This document shows positions 48,154 through 57,662 of a DNA stretch of 64,000 bases, in pieces. Both the position numbers and the translations under genes were made by a program. Below the pieces are notes generated by a model, which made no database searches, was not told the origin of the DNA, and worked only from the letters and a program-made list of their open reading frames with translations. This DNA comes from an uncultured Lachnospiraceae bacterium (GTDB lineage: Bacteria; Bacillota; Clostridia; Lachnospirales; Lachnospiraceae): positions 20,137-84,136 of the forward strand of contig CANQHX010000002.1 in the NCBI GenBank assembly GCA_947623905.1, read 5' to 3'. Numbering within the stretch: the stretch's first letter is position 1; the number at the start of each line of letters is the position of its first letter.

Positions 48154-48741
48154 CTATTGCATCCAATTGATCAGATATAGTAATCTGCTTTCTTTATCAT
48201 ATACTAATAAGGTATATTTCGTAGACTCCATCATGCCATGCGCTTCCATCTCCAATAATGGTATGCGCTTTAACGGATCACAATTGATGAAGCACCAATA
48301 TCCATCTTCAAACCGGGGAACATGATTCAAATCTCCCGTTTCGCAACATTCTGCTCTTATCACATCCGGCAACGGAAATACGTTCCAACCCTCATCCCCA
48401 TGCTGTCCACATTCTTTCGCAATTTGTTCTTCCATATGATCCGTGTCTTTAAAATGTACTATATATGCCTCTTCCCCATCTCTGGATTGATCATAGTTAT
48501 AATATTCACAGGTATAGCTGCCTATGTGTTCTATGCCAGTTTGTATCAATCTCAGATCAACGTAGATATGTTCCTTGAAATCCTGCATAAATTGTGGCCA
48601 TCCCATCAGGAACATGATAAATAAAACACATCCCGCACATACCCCAAACACCGCGAATCCGGCAAGAATACTGACAATGTCCCTTCGACTGTTTTTAGGA
48701 CGGTCTTTTGTTTCATTTTGAGACTTTGTTCCCATTTTCAT
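48154..48741 (-). CDS. Single-pass membrane protein of unknown function
   Basis: About 195 residues. A basic N-terminus (KMGTKSQNETKDRPKNSRR) precedes one transmembrane helix (about 18-40, with CAGC) and an extracytoplasmic domain of about 150 residues rich in acidic residues and cysteines (CGQHG, ECCETG, CFINCD). I do not recognise a family. The start is placed at 48741, nine bases after GGAGG; the flanking ATGs at 48747 and 48735 are possible. It lies in an AT-rich patch with the sigma-factor fusion and may have been acquired with it. Confidence 0.6.
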   Translation of the reverse strand: MKMGTKSQNETKDRPKNSRRDIVSILAGFAVFGVCAGCVLFIMFLMGWPQFMQDFKEHIYVDLRLIQTGIEHIGSYTCEYYNYDQSRDGEEAYIVHFKDTDHMEEQIAKECGQHGDEGWNVFPLPDVIRAECCETGDLNHVPRFEDGYWCFINCDPLKRIPLLEMEAHGMMESTKYTLLVYDKESRLLYLINWMQ

Positions 48742-49057
48742 TTTCATTTCCCTCCGCAAAAAAGGAATACTCACAAGCCGCTAAAAACATAATCCTATCA
48801 TGTAAACTCTTTACCCTTAACTTTATCATTATTATATTGTTTTCAATGCGAAAAGTCAATAATTTTTTAATAAATTACATTAAAAAGTTATTTTATTTCA
48901 TACATCTATAAAACGTGTCAGCAGAACCGTCAGCAGAGTTGTTTTCTTCCTGTTACATTGTTGTATAAAAAGTTTTGACCAAAGTTTAACCGGAGACGGT
49001 TTCGTTCCACTATACAAGTGAAATCGCCGGTGATGATGCAGCAAAGGAGGTGTAGAT
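48742..49057. other. AT-rich divergent intergenic region
   Basis: 316 bases between two divergent genes, so it must hold both promoters. A small inverted repeat AACCG-GAGA-CGGTT lies about 70 bases before the sigma-factor start. No gene is seen. Confidence 0.5.
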
Positions 49058-50572
49058 TTGGATAGGCAGGAACTTGACATAAAGGTTGAAGAGATGGCAA
49101 AAGCTCTTTTGTCTTATTGCAGTGCCCGAACATCGAACCATTTTGACGCGGAGGACTTGGCTCAGGATATCGTTCTGGAGATCTATAAATCTTCCGGCAA
49201 CATCCGAAATGCGGATGCGATATATGGCTTTCTGTGGGCAGTTGCGGGTAATGTTTATAAACAGTGGTGCAAAAACAAAGCCAGGCGCAGGGAATGCGAG
49301 ATGACGGACAATTTATTTGACGCAGCAGAACCACCGTTAGAAGAAAAGGATCGCTCCGCGTTGTATCTGCTTCGCCGTGAATTGACGTTGCTTTCGGATA
49401 AATACCGCAAAGCTGTTGTTTTGTACTACATGGAAAACCTGTCCTGTTCCGAAATATCCAATCGTCTCGGGGTAAGTGAAAGCATGGTAAAATATCTGCT
49501 TTTTAAATCACGACAAATTCTGAAAGAAGGTATAAGTATGGAACGAAACTACGGTCAGCAGAGCTATAATCCGAAAGGACTCTCACTCATGTTTTGGGGT
49601 AATGGAGCGAATCGCTATTCTCACTTGTGCGACAGCAAAATATCGCAGAATATTTTATTCGCGTGCTATAACGATAAACTCAGCGCCGGGCAGATCAGTC
49701 TGGAAATTGGCGTCTCCCTCCCGTATATGGAGGATAAACTGGCGGAGCTTTGCGAATATGACCTTTTGAAAAAAGACGGGAATCGATATTACACGAACAT
49801 TGTAATCTTTACAAGAGATCTTTCCAAAGAAGTCGGCAGCAAAACCGCCCAGTTGAGAGAAAAAATTGCGGATTTGCTGACTGAGGCTATCGCCAAACAG
49901 GGAAAAAACGTCCGTGCCATCGGCTTTTATGGAGCCAATATGAGCGGCAATTCTTTTGTATGGCAAATGGTAAGCTTTATTCTCTACGAATCGGTAATAG
50001 AAATTCTACAGAATAAGATTACGACAGTATATCCTAAGGATAAATTTGGAACCGAGTGCTTTGTCTGGGGCGCTGAGACCGATGGTCAGGCCTCGTTGGA
50101 ATCGCAGTTTGGCTTTGGCATTTCCAACGTCTGCAACAGCGCCGGAGATTATGTGCAGTTTATGGATTTCCCTATCAACGGAGAAATGGTACATCATTAC
50201 TGTTTTAATCGGCAAAATGTTACAAACGTGTTCCTTGACATCGCAAAGGGCAATACGGCGCATTTCAGCGAAAATGACAAAGCGCTGGCCGCGGATATGG
50301 TTCGCAAGGGGTATGTCATTTCAAATGAGGAAGGCCTTTTTGTAAACGCGCCGATCTTTACGAAAGAACAGCACGATGCTTTGAAGAATATTTTTGCTGA
50401 TACAACCGCTCAAATTGCAGATGAAGCAGAGAAGTTGATGGAGGCGATAACAAATATTTTGAAGGATCATATTCCTGTACATTTGAAGAAACTTGCAAAA
50501 GATATGGCTTATCTTCGGCTGTTTGAAAAAAGCAGGAGCGTTCCATCGCTCCTGCCTGTACGCAAATCCTGA
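49058..50572 (+). CDS. Sigma-70-family factor fused to a winged-helix and large C-terminal module
   Basis: 504 residues. Residues 1-158 are an ECF-like sigma factor: region 2 is about 15-75 (DAEDLAQDIVLEIYKSS, AIYGFLWAVAGNVYKQW) and region 4 about 105-155 (LSDKYRKAVVLYYMENLSCSEISNRLGVS). A second winged-helix-like domain follows (about 195-250; NDKLSAGQISLEIGVSLPYMEDKLAELCEYDLLKKDG), then about 250 residues of unknown fold. The start is TTG at 49058, seven bases after AAAGGAGG. Met161 has its own GAAGG upstream, so the C-terminal part might also be made alone. Base use is more AT-rich than the surroundings. The long C-terminus could sense a signal or act as a built-in regulator. Confidence 0.8.
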   Translation: MDRQELDIKVEEMAKALLSYCSARTSNHFDAEDLAQDIVLEIYKSSGNIRNADAIYGFLWAVAGNVYKQWCKNKARRRECEMTDNLFDAAEPPLEEKDRSALYLLRRELTLLSDKYRKAVVLYYMENLSCSEISNRLGVSESMVKYLLFKSRQILKEGISMERNYGQQSYNPKGLSLMFWGNGANRYSHLCDSKISQNILFACYNDKLSAGQISLEIGVSLPYMEDKLAELCEYDLLKKDGNRYYTNIVIFTRDLSKEVGSKTAQLREKIADLLTEAIAKQGKNVRAIGFYGANMSGNSFVWQMVSFILYESVIEILQNKITTVYPKDKFGTECFVWGAETDGQASLESQFGFGISNVCNSAGDYVQFMDFPINGEMVHHYCFNRQNVTNVFLDIAKGNTAHFSENDKALAADMVRKGYVISNEEGLFVNAPIFTKEQHDALKNIFADTTAQIADEAEKLMEAITNILKDHIPVHLKKLAKDMAYLRLFEKSRSVPSLLPVRKS

Positions 50573-50618
50573 TATGAACAGCATTTTCTGTTCCAAAGGA
50601 TTCATCGTTTACAAATCC

Positions 50619-51743
50619 TTACTGTTCCTGCTCCTTCTGCCCTGTGCTGTTCCACGCCAGATAGGCGTAGATAAACGGATCCAAGTCCCCGTCCAGCACC
50701 GCGTCGGTATTGCCGCTCTCGTGGTTGGTGCGGTGGTCCTTCACCATAGTGTAAGGCTGCAGCACATAGGAGCGGATCTGGTTGCCCCAGCCGATCTCCT
50801 TCACCTCGCCCCGGATATCGGACAGCTTCTCCGCGTTGGCTTCCTTCTTCAGCATGTACAGCTTGGCCTTGAGCATCTGCATGGCCTTGTCCTTATTGCT
50901 GTGCTGAGAACGCTCATTCTGGCACTGCACCACGATTCCGGTGGGGATGTGGGTGATGCGGATGGCGGAGGACGTCTTGTTGATATGCTGTCCGCCGGCG
51001 CCGCTGCTTCGGTACGTATCGATGCGGATGTCGTCGTCGTTGATCTCCACGTCCAGATCCGCCTCAATGTCCGGCATCACGTCCAGAGATACAAAGGACG
51101 TCTGCCGCTTGCCCTGGGCGTTGAAGGGGGAGATGCGCACCAGCCGGTGAACGCCTTTTTCGGCCTTCAGATAACCGTAGGCGTTTTCCCCGTTCACCTG
51201 GAAGGTGACGGATTTGACGCCTGCTTCGTCGCCGTCCAGATAATCCAGCACTTCCACGGAATAGCCGTGCTTTTCCGCCCAGCGGGTGTACATGCGGTAC
51301 AGCATGCCCGCCCAGTCGCAGGACTCGGTGCCGCCGGCGCCGGCGTTGAGCTTCAGGATGGCATTTTCCCGGTCATACTCCTCCGACAGCAGCGTCTGGA
51401 TGCGGATTCCCTCATAGGTCTCCACAAATTCATCATAGGCGCCCTGTATCTCCGGCACCATATCCGGGTCGTTTTCCTCATTTCCCATCTCGATGAGGGC
51501 CTCTATGTCGCTGTAATCCGTCAGGAGCTTTTTGTAGGTCCTGATCACATCCTCCAGACTTTTCAGCTGCCTGGCGGCGTTCTGGGCGTCCTCGCCCCGG
51601 TTCCAGAAATCGGGGGCTTCCATCTCCCGCTGGAGCTCTTCCACCCGTCGTTCCTTGTTGTCGATGTCCAGGGCCGACCGGATCTCCTTCAACGGCTCCT
51701 TATAGCCCTGGAGCTGATATTTCAACTGATCTAATTCTACCAT
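50619..51743 (-). CDS. prfB: Peptide chain release factor 2
   Basis: 374-residue class I release factor for UGA and UAA. It has the codon-recognition SPF motif (VRISPFNAQG), the peptidyl-hydrolysis GGQ (SGAGGQHINK) and the complete N-terminal helical domain. The family's programmed +1 frameshift (CTT TGA C) is not present: the matching place reads S-A-L-D-I in a continuous frame, so there is no autoregulation by RF2 shortage here. It lies 48 bases downstream of secA, the common Firmicutes order. Confidence 0.97.
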   Translation of the reverse strand: MVELDQLKYQLQGYKEPLKEIRSALDIDNKERRVEELQREMEAPDFWNRGEDAQNAARQLKSLEDVIRTYKKLLTDYSDIEALIEMGNEENDPDMVPEIQGAYDEFVETYEGIRIQTLLSEEYDRENAILKLNAGAGGTESCDWAGMLYRMYTRWAEKHGYSVEVLDYLDGDEAGVKSVTFQVNGENAYGYLKAEKGVHRLVRISPFNAQGKRQTSFVSLDVMPDIEADLDVEINDDDIRIDTYRSSGAGGQHINKTSSAIRITHIPTGIVVQCQNERSQHSNKDKAMQMLKAKLYMLKKEANAEKLSDIRGEVKEIGWGNQIRSYVLQPYTMVKDHRTNHESGNTDAVLDGDLDPFIYAYLAWNSTGQKEQEQ

Positions 51744-51791
51744 ATTTTCACCAAATTTCGCATTTCGAACGGCGCGTCCCGCGCCCCGGAT

Positions 51792-54359
51792 TTATTTTAC
51801 TCTGCCGCAGCACTGCTTATACTTCTTGCCGCTGCCGCAAGGACAGGGATCATTGGGATAGATCTTGGCAGAGGCGCGGCGCTTGGGAGCCTTCACCGCC
51901 GTGTCATCCCGGTTGGTGCCGGTGACCTTCGCCACTTCTTCCCGCTCGATCTTCTGCTCGATCTTCACTCTGTACAGAACCCGCACCGTATCTTCCTTGA
52001 TGGCCTGGGTCATATCGTCAAACATGCTGTAGCCGGTCATCTTGTATTCCACAAGGGGATCCCGCTGGCCGTACGCCTGCAGGCCTACGCCCTGGCGGAG
52101 CTGTTCCATATCGTCGATGTGGCTCATCCAGTGGTTGTCGATGCTCTTTAACAGCACCACGCGCTCCACTTCCCGCATGTTTTCGGGGTCGGGGAATTCC
52201 TTCTCCTTGGCTTCATACAGGATCAGCGCCTGTTCCTTCAGAGACTCCTTGATCTGGTCATTGGACCTGCCGTCCAGATCTTCTTTCTTTACGGGGGCAA
52301 TGGGGATCTTGTTCAGCAGTTCCACATTGAACTCCGACAGTTCCTGCTCCTCGATCTCCTGCCCGTTGGGCACAAAACGATCCACCAGTTCATCGATGAT
52401 CTCGCCGATCATGCCGATCACCTGATCCCGCATACTCTCACCGTCCAGCACCCGGCGGCGCTCTTCATAGATGATCTCACGCTGCTCGTTCATCACCTGG
52501 TCATACTCCAGCAGGTTCTTGCGGATGCCGTAGTTGTTGCCCTCTATCTTCTTCTGTGCCTTCTCGATAGTGCTGGAAAGCATCTTGTGCTCGATCTGTT
52601 CTCCCTCCGGCACGCCCAGCGTATTGAATACGCCGATAAGCTTCTCGGAGCCGAACAGCCGCATCAGATCATCCTCCAGGGAAATATAAAATCTGGACTC
52701 TCCGGGATCGCCCTGACGTCCGGAACGGCCGCGCAGCTGATTGTCGATCCGGCGGGACTCGTGGCGCTCGGTGCCCACGATCTTCAGGCCGCCCACCTTG
52801 CGGGCTTCCTCGTCCAGCTTAATATCCGTACCACGGCCTGCCATGTTGGTGGCGATGGTCACGGCGCCGTGCTGTCCGGCGTCCGCCACGATCTCTGCCT
52901 CCATCTCATGGAACTTGGCGTTGAGCACTTTGTGGGGAATGCCCCGCTTCCGCAGAAGGGTGCTGACCTCCTCGGACGCCTCGATGGTAATGGTGCCCAC
53001 CAGCACAGGCTGTCCGATGCGGTACGCCTCCTCCACCGCGTCTGCCACGGCGTTGAGTTTTTCTTTCCGGGTCTTGTATACGGCGTCGTCCAGATCTTTC
53101 CGCTGTACCGGCTTGTTGGTGGGGATCTCCACCACGTCCATGCCGTAAATATCGCGGAATTCCTTTTCCTCCGTGAGAGCGGTACCGGTCATGCCTGACT
53201 TCTTTTCAAACTTGTTGAAGAAATTCTGGAAGGTAATGGTGGCAAGGGTCTTGCTCTCCCGCTTTACCTTCACATGCTCCTTGGCCTCAATAGCCTGATG
53301 GAGGCCGTCGCTGTAGCGCCGTCCGGGCATAACACGCCCCGTAAATTCATCTACGATGAGCACCTGGTCGTCCTTCACGATGTAGTCCTGATCTCTGTGC
53401 ATCAGGTTGTTGGCGCGCAGGGCCAGGATGATATTGTGCTGGATCTCCAGGTTCTCCGGGTCGGCCAGATTGTTCAGGTGGAAGAACCGCTCTACCTTGG
53501 CAACGCCCTGTTCCGTGAGGTTGACCACCTTGTCTTTCTCATTGACGATGAAATCTCCGGTTTCCTCCACCGTCTCGCCCATAATGGCGTCCATCTTGGT
53601 AAATTCCTTGCTCTCCTCGCCGCGCTCCATCTGCCGGGCCAGGATATCGCACGCTTCATAGAGCTTGGTAGACTTGCCGCTCTGTCCGGAGATGATCAGC
53701 GGGGTCCGGGCTTCATCGATGAGAATGGAGTCCACCTCGTCCACGATGGCATAGTGGAGCTCCCGCAGCACGAGCTGCTCCTTGTGGATGACCATGTTGT
53801 CACGGAGATAGTCAAATCCCAGTTCATTGTTGGTCACATAGGTGATATCACACTTATAATTCTCCCGGCGCTCGTCGTTGGTCATGGAGTTCAGCACCAC
53901 GCCCACGGTCAGGCCCATAAACTTGTGGATGGCGCCCATCCACTCGGCGTCACGCTTTGCCAGATAGTCGTTTACCGTCACCACATGGACGCCTCTGCCT
54001 TCCAGCGCGTTGAGATAAGAGGGCAGCGTAGCCACCAGCGTCTTTCCTTCGCCGGTACGCATCTCCGCGATGCGTCCCTGATGGAGGATGATGCCGCCGA
54101 TGATCTGCACCGGATAATGCTCCTGCCCGATAGTCCTGCGGGCGGCCTCCCGCACCGCGGCATAGGCTTCCGGCAGAATGTCGTCCAGCGTCTCGCCGTT
54201 GGCCAGGCGCTCCTTAAATTCCACCGTCTTGTGGGAGAGCTGTTCGTCAGACAACGCCATCATCTCGTCCCGCATGCCCAGCACTTTATCCACCAGGGGC
54301 TGGATCAGCTTGATCTCCCGCTCACTGTGTGTACCAAATAACTTACTTACTAATCCCAT
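51792..54359 (-). CDS. secA: Protein translocase ATPase SecA
   Basis: 855-residue motor of the Sec pathway. Nucleotide-binding motifs [14 protein letters not shown] and [19 protein letters not shown], the helicase-like second domain ([21 protein letters not shown]) and the helical scaffold/wing are complete. The C-terminal zinc-binding tail [16 protein letters not shown], which contacts SecB or ribosomes/phospholipid in other species, is present. A single secA is the housekeeping copy. Confidence 0.98.
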   Translation of the reverse strand: MGLVSKLFGTHSEREIKLIQPLVDKVLGMRDEMMALSDEQLSHKTVEFKERLANGETLDDILPEAYAAVREAARRTIGQEHYPVQIIGGIILHQGRIAEMRTGEGKTLVATLPSYLNALEGRGVHVVTVNDYLAKRDAEWMGAIHKFMGLTVGVVLNSMTNDERRENYKCDITYVTNNELGFDYLRDNMVIHKEQLVLRELHYAIVDEVDSILIDEARTPLIISGQSGKSTKLYEACDILARQMERGEESKEFTKMDAIMGETVEETGDFIVNEKDKVVNLTEQGVAKVERFFHLNNLADPENLEIQHNIILALRANNLMHRDQDYIVKDDQVLIVDEFTGRVMPGRRYSDGLHQAIEAKEHVKVKRESKTLATITFQNFFNKFEKKSGMTGTALTEEKEFRDIYGMDVVEIPTNKPVQRKDLDDAVYKTRKEKLNAVADAVEEAYRIGQPVLVGTITIEASEEVSTLLRKRGIPHKVLNAKFHEMEAEIVADAGQHGAVTIATNMAGRGTDIKLDEEARKVGGLKIVGTERHESRRIDNQLRGRSGRQGDPGESRFYISLEDDLMRLFGSEKLIGVFNTLGVPEGEQIEHKMLSSTIEKAQKKIEGNNYGIRKNLLEYDQVMNEQREIIYEERRRVLDGESMRDQVIGMIGEIIDELVDRFVPNGQEIEEQELSEFNVELLNKIPIAPVKKEDLDGRSNDQIKESLKEQALILYEAKEKEFPDPENMREVERVVLLKSIDNHWMSHIDDMEQLRQGVGLQAYGQRDPLVEYKMTGYSMFDDMTQAIKEDTVRVLYRVKIEQKIEREEVAKVTGTNRDDTAVKAPKRRASAKIYPNDPCPCGSGKKYKQCCGRVK

Positions 54360-54407
54360 ATGTCAAACCTCTTTTTCACAGTAAGATCTCAATTCTTCCT
54401 TACATGA

Positions 54408-54433
54408 GATGAAGGGATTTGCATCCCTTCATC
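54408..54433 (-). terminator. Hairpin between hpf and secA
   Basis: GATGAAGGGA (54408-54417) pairs perfectly with TCCCTTCATC (54424-54433). It lies 67 bases after the hpf stop. There is no T-run, so it may be an attenuating or processing stem rather than a full terminator. Confidence 0.5.
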
Positions 54434-54499
54434 CGGAGGATGTCCCGCCGTCCTCTCTCATAAACCACGGGCCATCCGCTTCCCATCTTATCGGAATTT

Positions 54500-55027
54500 T
54501 TAAAACTCCGGCTCGATGAGACCATATGTGTTGTCTTTTCTTTTATATACTACGTTCACTTCTTCTGTCTCCGCGTTGCGGAACATGAAGAAGTTGTGTC
54601 CCAGCAGCTCCATCTGTACGCATGCGTCCTCGGGATACATGGGCTTCATACCGAACCGCTTGCTGCGGATGATCTTCACTTCCTCGGCTTCCTCATATTC
54701 GGTGTCCAGATATTCGGCGTTGAACGTCTCCCTTGCCTGGCTCTGGTCGATGAGCTTGCCTTTATACCGTTTCAGCTGACGTTCAATGATCTCCTCCACC
54801 AGATCGATGGATACATACATATCACTGCTCACCTGCTCCGAACGGATCACACGGCCCTTGACGGGAATGGTCACCTCGATCTTCTGGCGGGACTTCTCCA
54901 CGCTCAGCGTGACGAGAACGTCGGTGGCAGGTGTAAAATATCTCTCAAGCTTTCCAAGTTTTTCTTCCACCGCGCTGCGCAGGCCGTCGGTGACTTCCAG
55001 ATTTTTTCCAACGATCTTTATATTCAT
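54500..55027 (-). CDS. hpf: Ribosome hibernation-promoting factor, long form
   Basis: 175-residue long HPF/RaiA protein that dimerises 70S ribosomes into inactive 100S particles in stationary phase. The N-terminal domain (about 1-100; MNIKIVGKNLEVTDGLRSAVEEKLGKLERYF) binds the decoding region. The C-terminal domain (about 120-175; IIRSKRFGMKPMYPEDACVQMELLGHNFFMFRN) makes the dimer contact. The start is ATG 55027, since AAGGAG lies eight bases before it; the GTG at 55036 overlaps that site. Confidence 0.96.
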   Translation of the reverse strand: MNIKIVGKNLEVTDGLRSAVEEKLGKLERYFTPATDVLVTLSVEKSRQKIEVTIPVKGRVIRSEQVSSDMYVSIDLVEEIIERQLKRYKGKLIDQSQARETFNAEYLDTEYEEAEEVKIIRSKRFGMKPMYPEDACVQMELLGHNFFMFRNAETEEVNVVYKRKDNTYGLIEPEF

Positions 55028-55169
55028 ATGCTTCACTCCTTCTGCAAGGATACCCCCGCGTGATATAGTAAAACCCCAGCGAAAACTGAACGTTTTGTAC
55101 CATTATAACATACAACCTGTGCAAATGCAAAGAATTCCAGCGGATTTAATATGGAGTTTCCGTGAATTC

Positions 55170-55607
55170 TTACTGACAGAGTTCGCCGACCACCTGATTG
55201 ATCACCTTTCCGTCAGCCTTTCCTTTCATATCCGCCATGACCGTCTTCATGATCATTCCTTTGTTTTTCGTGGCGATCACATCGGCAAATTTCTCCTGGA
55301 GATACGCTTTTACTTCCTCCGCGCTCATCTGGGCGGGAGCAAATTCCCTGATCACGTCATAGCGGAACTGATATTCCGCCTTCAGATCCTCTCTGCTGGC
55401 GGGACAGGTGTCGATCTGTTCCTTGACCGTCTTGAGCTCCTTTAAGATCACCTGGGCCACCATGTCCTCGGGGATATCCTCCCGGCAGCCGTTGTCGATG
55501 CCGGCCTTTTTCACGGCGGATACAAGGGAGGAAATAGCCTCCTTGCGGGCCTTATCTCTTGCCTTCATAGCGTCTACCATAGCGCTTCTCAGTGTCTCCA
55601 GTTTCAT
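55170..55607 (-). CDS. yqeY: GatB/YqeY domain protein
   Basis: 145-residue helical protein related to the tRNA-binding tail domain of GatB. Motifs: ARDKARKEAISSLVSAVKKAGID, QVILKELKTVKEQ and KNKGMIMKTVMADMKGKADGKVINQVV. The free-standing form is widely conserved in Firmicutes with unclear function, possibly tRNA-related. It lies in the housekeeping run between hpf and nth. Confidence 0.93.
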   Translation of the reverse strand: MKLETLRSAMVDAMKARDKARKEAISSLVSAVKKAGIDNGCREDIPEDMVAQVILKELKTVKEQIDTCPASREDLKAEYQFRYDVIREFAPAQMSAEEVKAYLQEKFADVIATKNKGMIMKTVMADMKGKADGKVINQVVGELCQ

Positions 55608-55690
55608 ATCATCAGATCCTTTCCATTTTATTTATTTCCACAGGCCGCGGTCCCGGGACCGTGTCTTCACGTCCGGCAGCTGCAGGCCCT

Positions 55691-56353
55691 CTATATGTGC
55701 TTTTCACAGATATCGCTGATACAGCACTGATCGCAGCGGGGCTTTGTCCGGGCGGTGCACACATCCCTGCCGTGCCACACGAGACGGTGGCAGAAATCAT
55801 TGCCCTCCTCCGGAGGGATCAGCTTCCAAAGAGCCATCTCCACTTTCTTCGGCTCCTTCACGCCGTCCACAAGACCCATGCGGTTTACAAGGCGGATGCA
55901 GTGAGTATCTGTGACAATGGCCGGCTTGCCGAACACGTCTCCCACGATGAGGTTGGCGCTCTTCCGCCCCACGCCGGGGAGCTTCAGCAGCTCGTCAAAC
56001 TCGTCGGGCACGTTACCATTATACTCGTCCCGCAGCATCCTCATACAGGCGCTGATATCCCTGGCCTTGCTGTGCCCCAGCCCGCAGGGCTTTACGATGG
56101 CCTCGATATCCTCCACTTCCGCCTCCGCCAGGGCGTTGATATCCGGATACATGGCGTACAGATCCTGTACTACCACGTTGACTCTGGCATCCGTGCACTG
56201 GGCCGCCAGCCGAACGCTCACCAGAAGCTTCCACGCCTGGTCGTAGTCCAGAGAACAGTCCGCGTCCGGATATGCCTCCTTCAGCCGTTCTATGATCTGC
56301 AGCGCCAGTTCCTTTTTTTTCTCATCCGTGCCTTCCGTCTTCTCTTTTGCCAT
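55691..56353 (-). CDS. nth: Endonuclease III (DNA glycosylase/AP lyase)
   Basis: 220-residue base-excision repair enzyme. The helix-hairpin-helix LPGVGRKSANLIV holds the catalytic Lys, and VTDTHCIRLVNRMGL the catalytic Asp. The C-terminal Fe-S loop is CTARTKPRCDQCCISDIC: the first spacing is seven residues where the family norm is six (C-X6-C-X2-C-X5-C). The cluster may still form, possibly using the extra adjacent cysteine. The start is ATG 56353, six bases after GGAG; the frame is open further upstream. Confidence 0.92.
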   Translation of the reverse strand: MAKEKTEGTDEKKKELALQIIERLKEAYPDADCSLDYDQAWKLLVSVRLAAQCTDARVNVVVQDLYAMYPDINALAEAEVEDIEAIVKPCGLGHSKARDISACMRMLRDEYNGNVPDEFDELLKLPGVGRKSANLIVGDVFGKPAIVTDTHCIRLVNRMGLVDGVKEPKKVEMALWKLIPPEEGNDFCHRLVWHGRDVCTARTKPRCDQCCISDICEKHI

Positions 56354-56562
56354 ACTGCTCTCCATTTCGGTTTGTACTCTTCCCACTGCTCTGTCCCGGC
56401 AGCAATATATTTTTGTTTTTTATCTGTTTCTGTTCCCCTTTGTCTGTCGGAAAAAACATTCTTGTAGTATTTGTACCATATAAACAGGCATCCTGCAAGG
56501 TCCGTCCTCACGATTTTTTCAAGATTCCCTCTCCGGCTCCCGCGGCGTCTTTTTCCGGCATG

Positions 56563-56895
56563 TTACCTCTGATACGCGATCCTGGGACTGCCGTCGTCCA
56601 CATAGATGACGCCCCGCTCGTCATATCCTCGTTCTTCTAGCAGGTGCCTCATGATGTGATTATCCTTATGCGTATCGATCCGTATATTGTCTGCCAGGCT
56701 CTCGCAGAAATCCATACACCTGTGGAACAAGCCTCGTTCCGTGCCGTTTTTTATGTCAGATACTACTGTTTCCCGCGACGGCCGGCTGTCGCCCCACTGG
56801 TGAGGATTGCCGGACGCCCGCATCATCTTTCTCGCGTATTCGTATATCTCCAGCATTCTTTCCAGATCTGTCAGCTCCGCTTTTCTGATCTCCAT
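56563..56895 (-). pseudogene. GNAT acetyltransferase with internal in-frame deletion
   Basis: About 110 residues. The N-terminus (MEIRKAELTDLERMLEIYEYARKMM...NPHQWGDSRPSRETVVSDIKNG) and the C-terminus (DNIRIDTHKDNHIMRHLLEERGYDERGVIYVDDGSPRIAY) both match a familiar Firmicutes GNAT group of about 160 residues. The middle, which includes the central beta strands and most of the acetyl-CoA-binding motif, is missing; SDIKNG joins directly to TERGLFHRC. It is therefore probably non-functional. The deletion is in frame. Confidence 0.75.
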
Positions 56896-57114
56896 ATCCG
56901 CCATCCCATCCGGCGCCCGTCTGACGCCGTATTTTCCTTTTGTCCGACGCTTACCATTATAATAAATTTTCTGCGTACATACAACATTTTCGTACAATTC
57001 ACGCCAATGAAGACCGCTGCCTCCGCTGACAAAAAGAACGTGCCGCGCATATGGTAGAAACTTTCCGAACAGTGTGGTATACTGAACCTATTCTTATACG
57101 AAGGAGAGATCAAT

Positions 57115-57528
57115 ATGTGGATACTGCTTGCGCTGCTGTCTTCTTTTTTCGCGGCACTCACGTCCATTCTGGCTAAGGTGGGCATTGAAGGCGTCAATTC
57201 GAATCTTGCCACCGCCATCCGCACAGGAGTGGTGCTTATCATGGCATGGGGCATGGTGTTCGTCACCAACGCCCAGGGAGGCATACTGCAGATCGGAAGG
57301 AAGAGCTGGCTGTTCCTTATCCTGTCAGGACTGGCCACCGGCGCTTCCTGGCTATGCTATTACAAGGCGCTGCAGATAGGCGACGCGTCCAAGGTAGTGC
57401 CCATCGACAAGCTGAGCGTTGTCATCACCCTGATACTGGCATTCCTGTTCCTCCACGAGGAATTCTCCATAAAATCCCTGATCGGATGCGTGCTGATCGG
57501 CACCGGCACATTGTTTATGGTGCTGTAG
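57115..57528 (+). CDS. Half-size EamA/DMT-family transporter
   Basis: 137 residues with five transmembrane helices, one EamA unit instead of the usual two. Motifs: LLSSFFAALTSILAKVGIEGVNSNLATAIRT and the final FLHEEFSIKSLIGCVLIGTGTLFMVL. It is complete as a single-domain member and would function as a dimer. The substrate is unknown; relatives move amino acids, sugars or metabolites. The ATG follows GAAGGAGAGATCAAT. It is on the plus strand, 134 bases upstream of the quinate/shikimate dehydrogenase gene, with a possible operator in between. Confidence 0.88.
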   Translation: MWILLALLSSFFAALTSILAKVGIEGVNSNLATAIRTGVVLIMAWGMVFVTNAQGGILQIGRKSWLFLILSGLATGASWLCYYKALQIGDASKVVPIDKLSVVITLILAFLFLHEEFSIKSLIGCVLIGTGTLFMVL

Positions 57529-57609
57529 GAACGGAATTTTAAATCGATCCGAATTTTTTAAAAAAACAGTAGCTTTTTTGGCGCGGATATATTACAATGA
57601 TTTAGTGCG

Positions 57610-57629
57610 TTAACACTTTTACGTGTTAA
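57610..57629 (+). promoter_or_regulatory. Palindromic operator-like site before the dehydrogenase/TRAP genes
   Basis: TTAACAC (57610-57616) and GTGTTAA (57623-57629) form a perfect inverted repeat with a six-base centre, 34 bases before the ATG of the 57663 gene. A TATATT box lies about 20 bases upstream of it. The layout suits a repressor overlapping the transcription start. Confidence 0.55.
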
Positions 57630-57662
57630 AGCTATTTTACCTGTAGGAAAGGATTATCAGTT

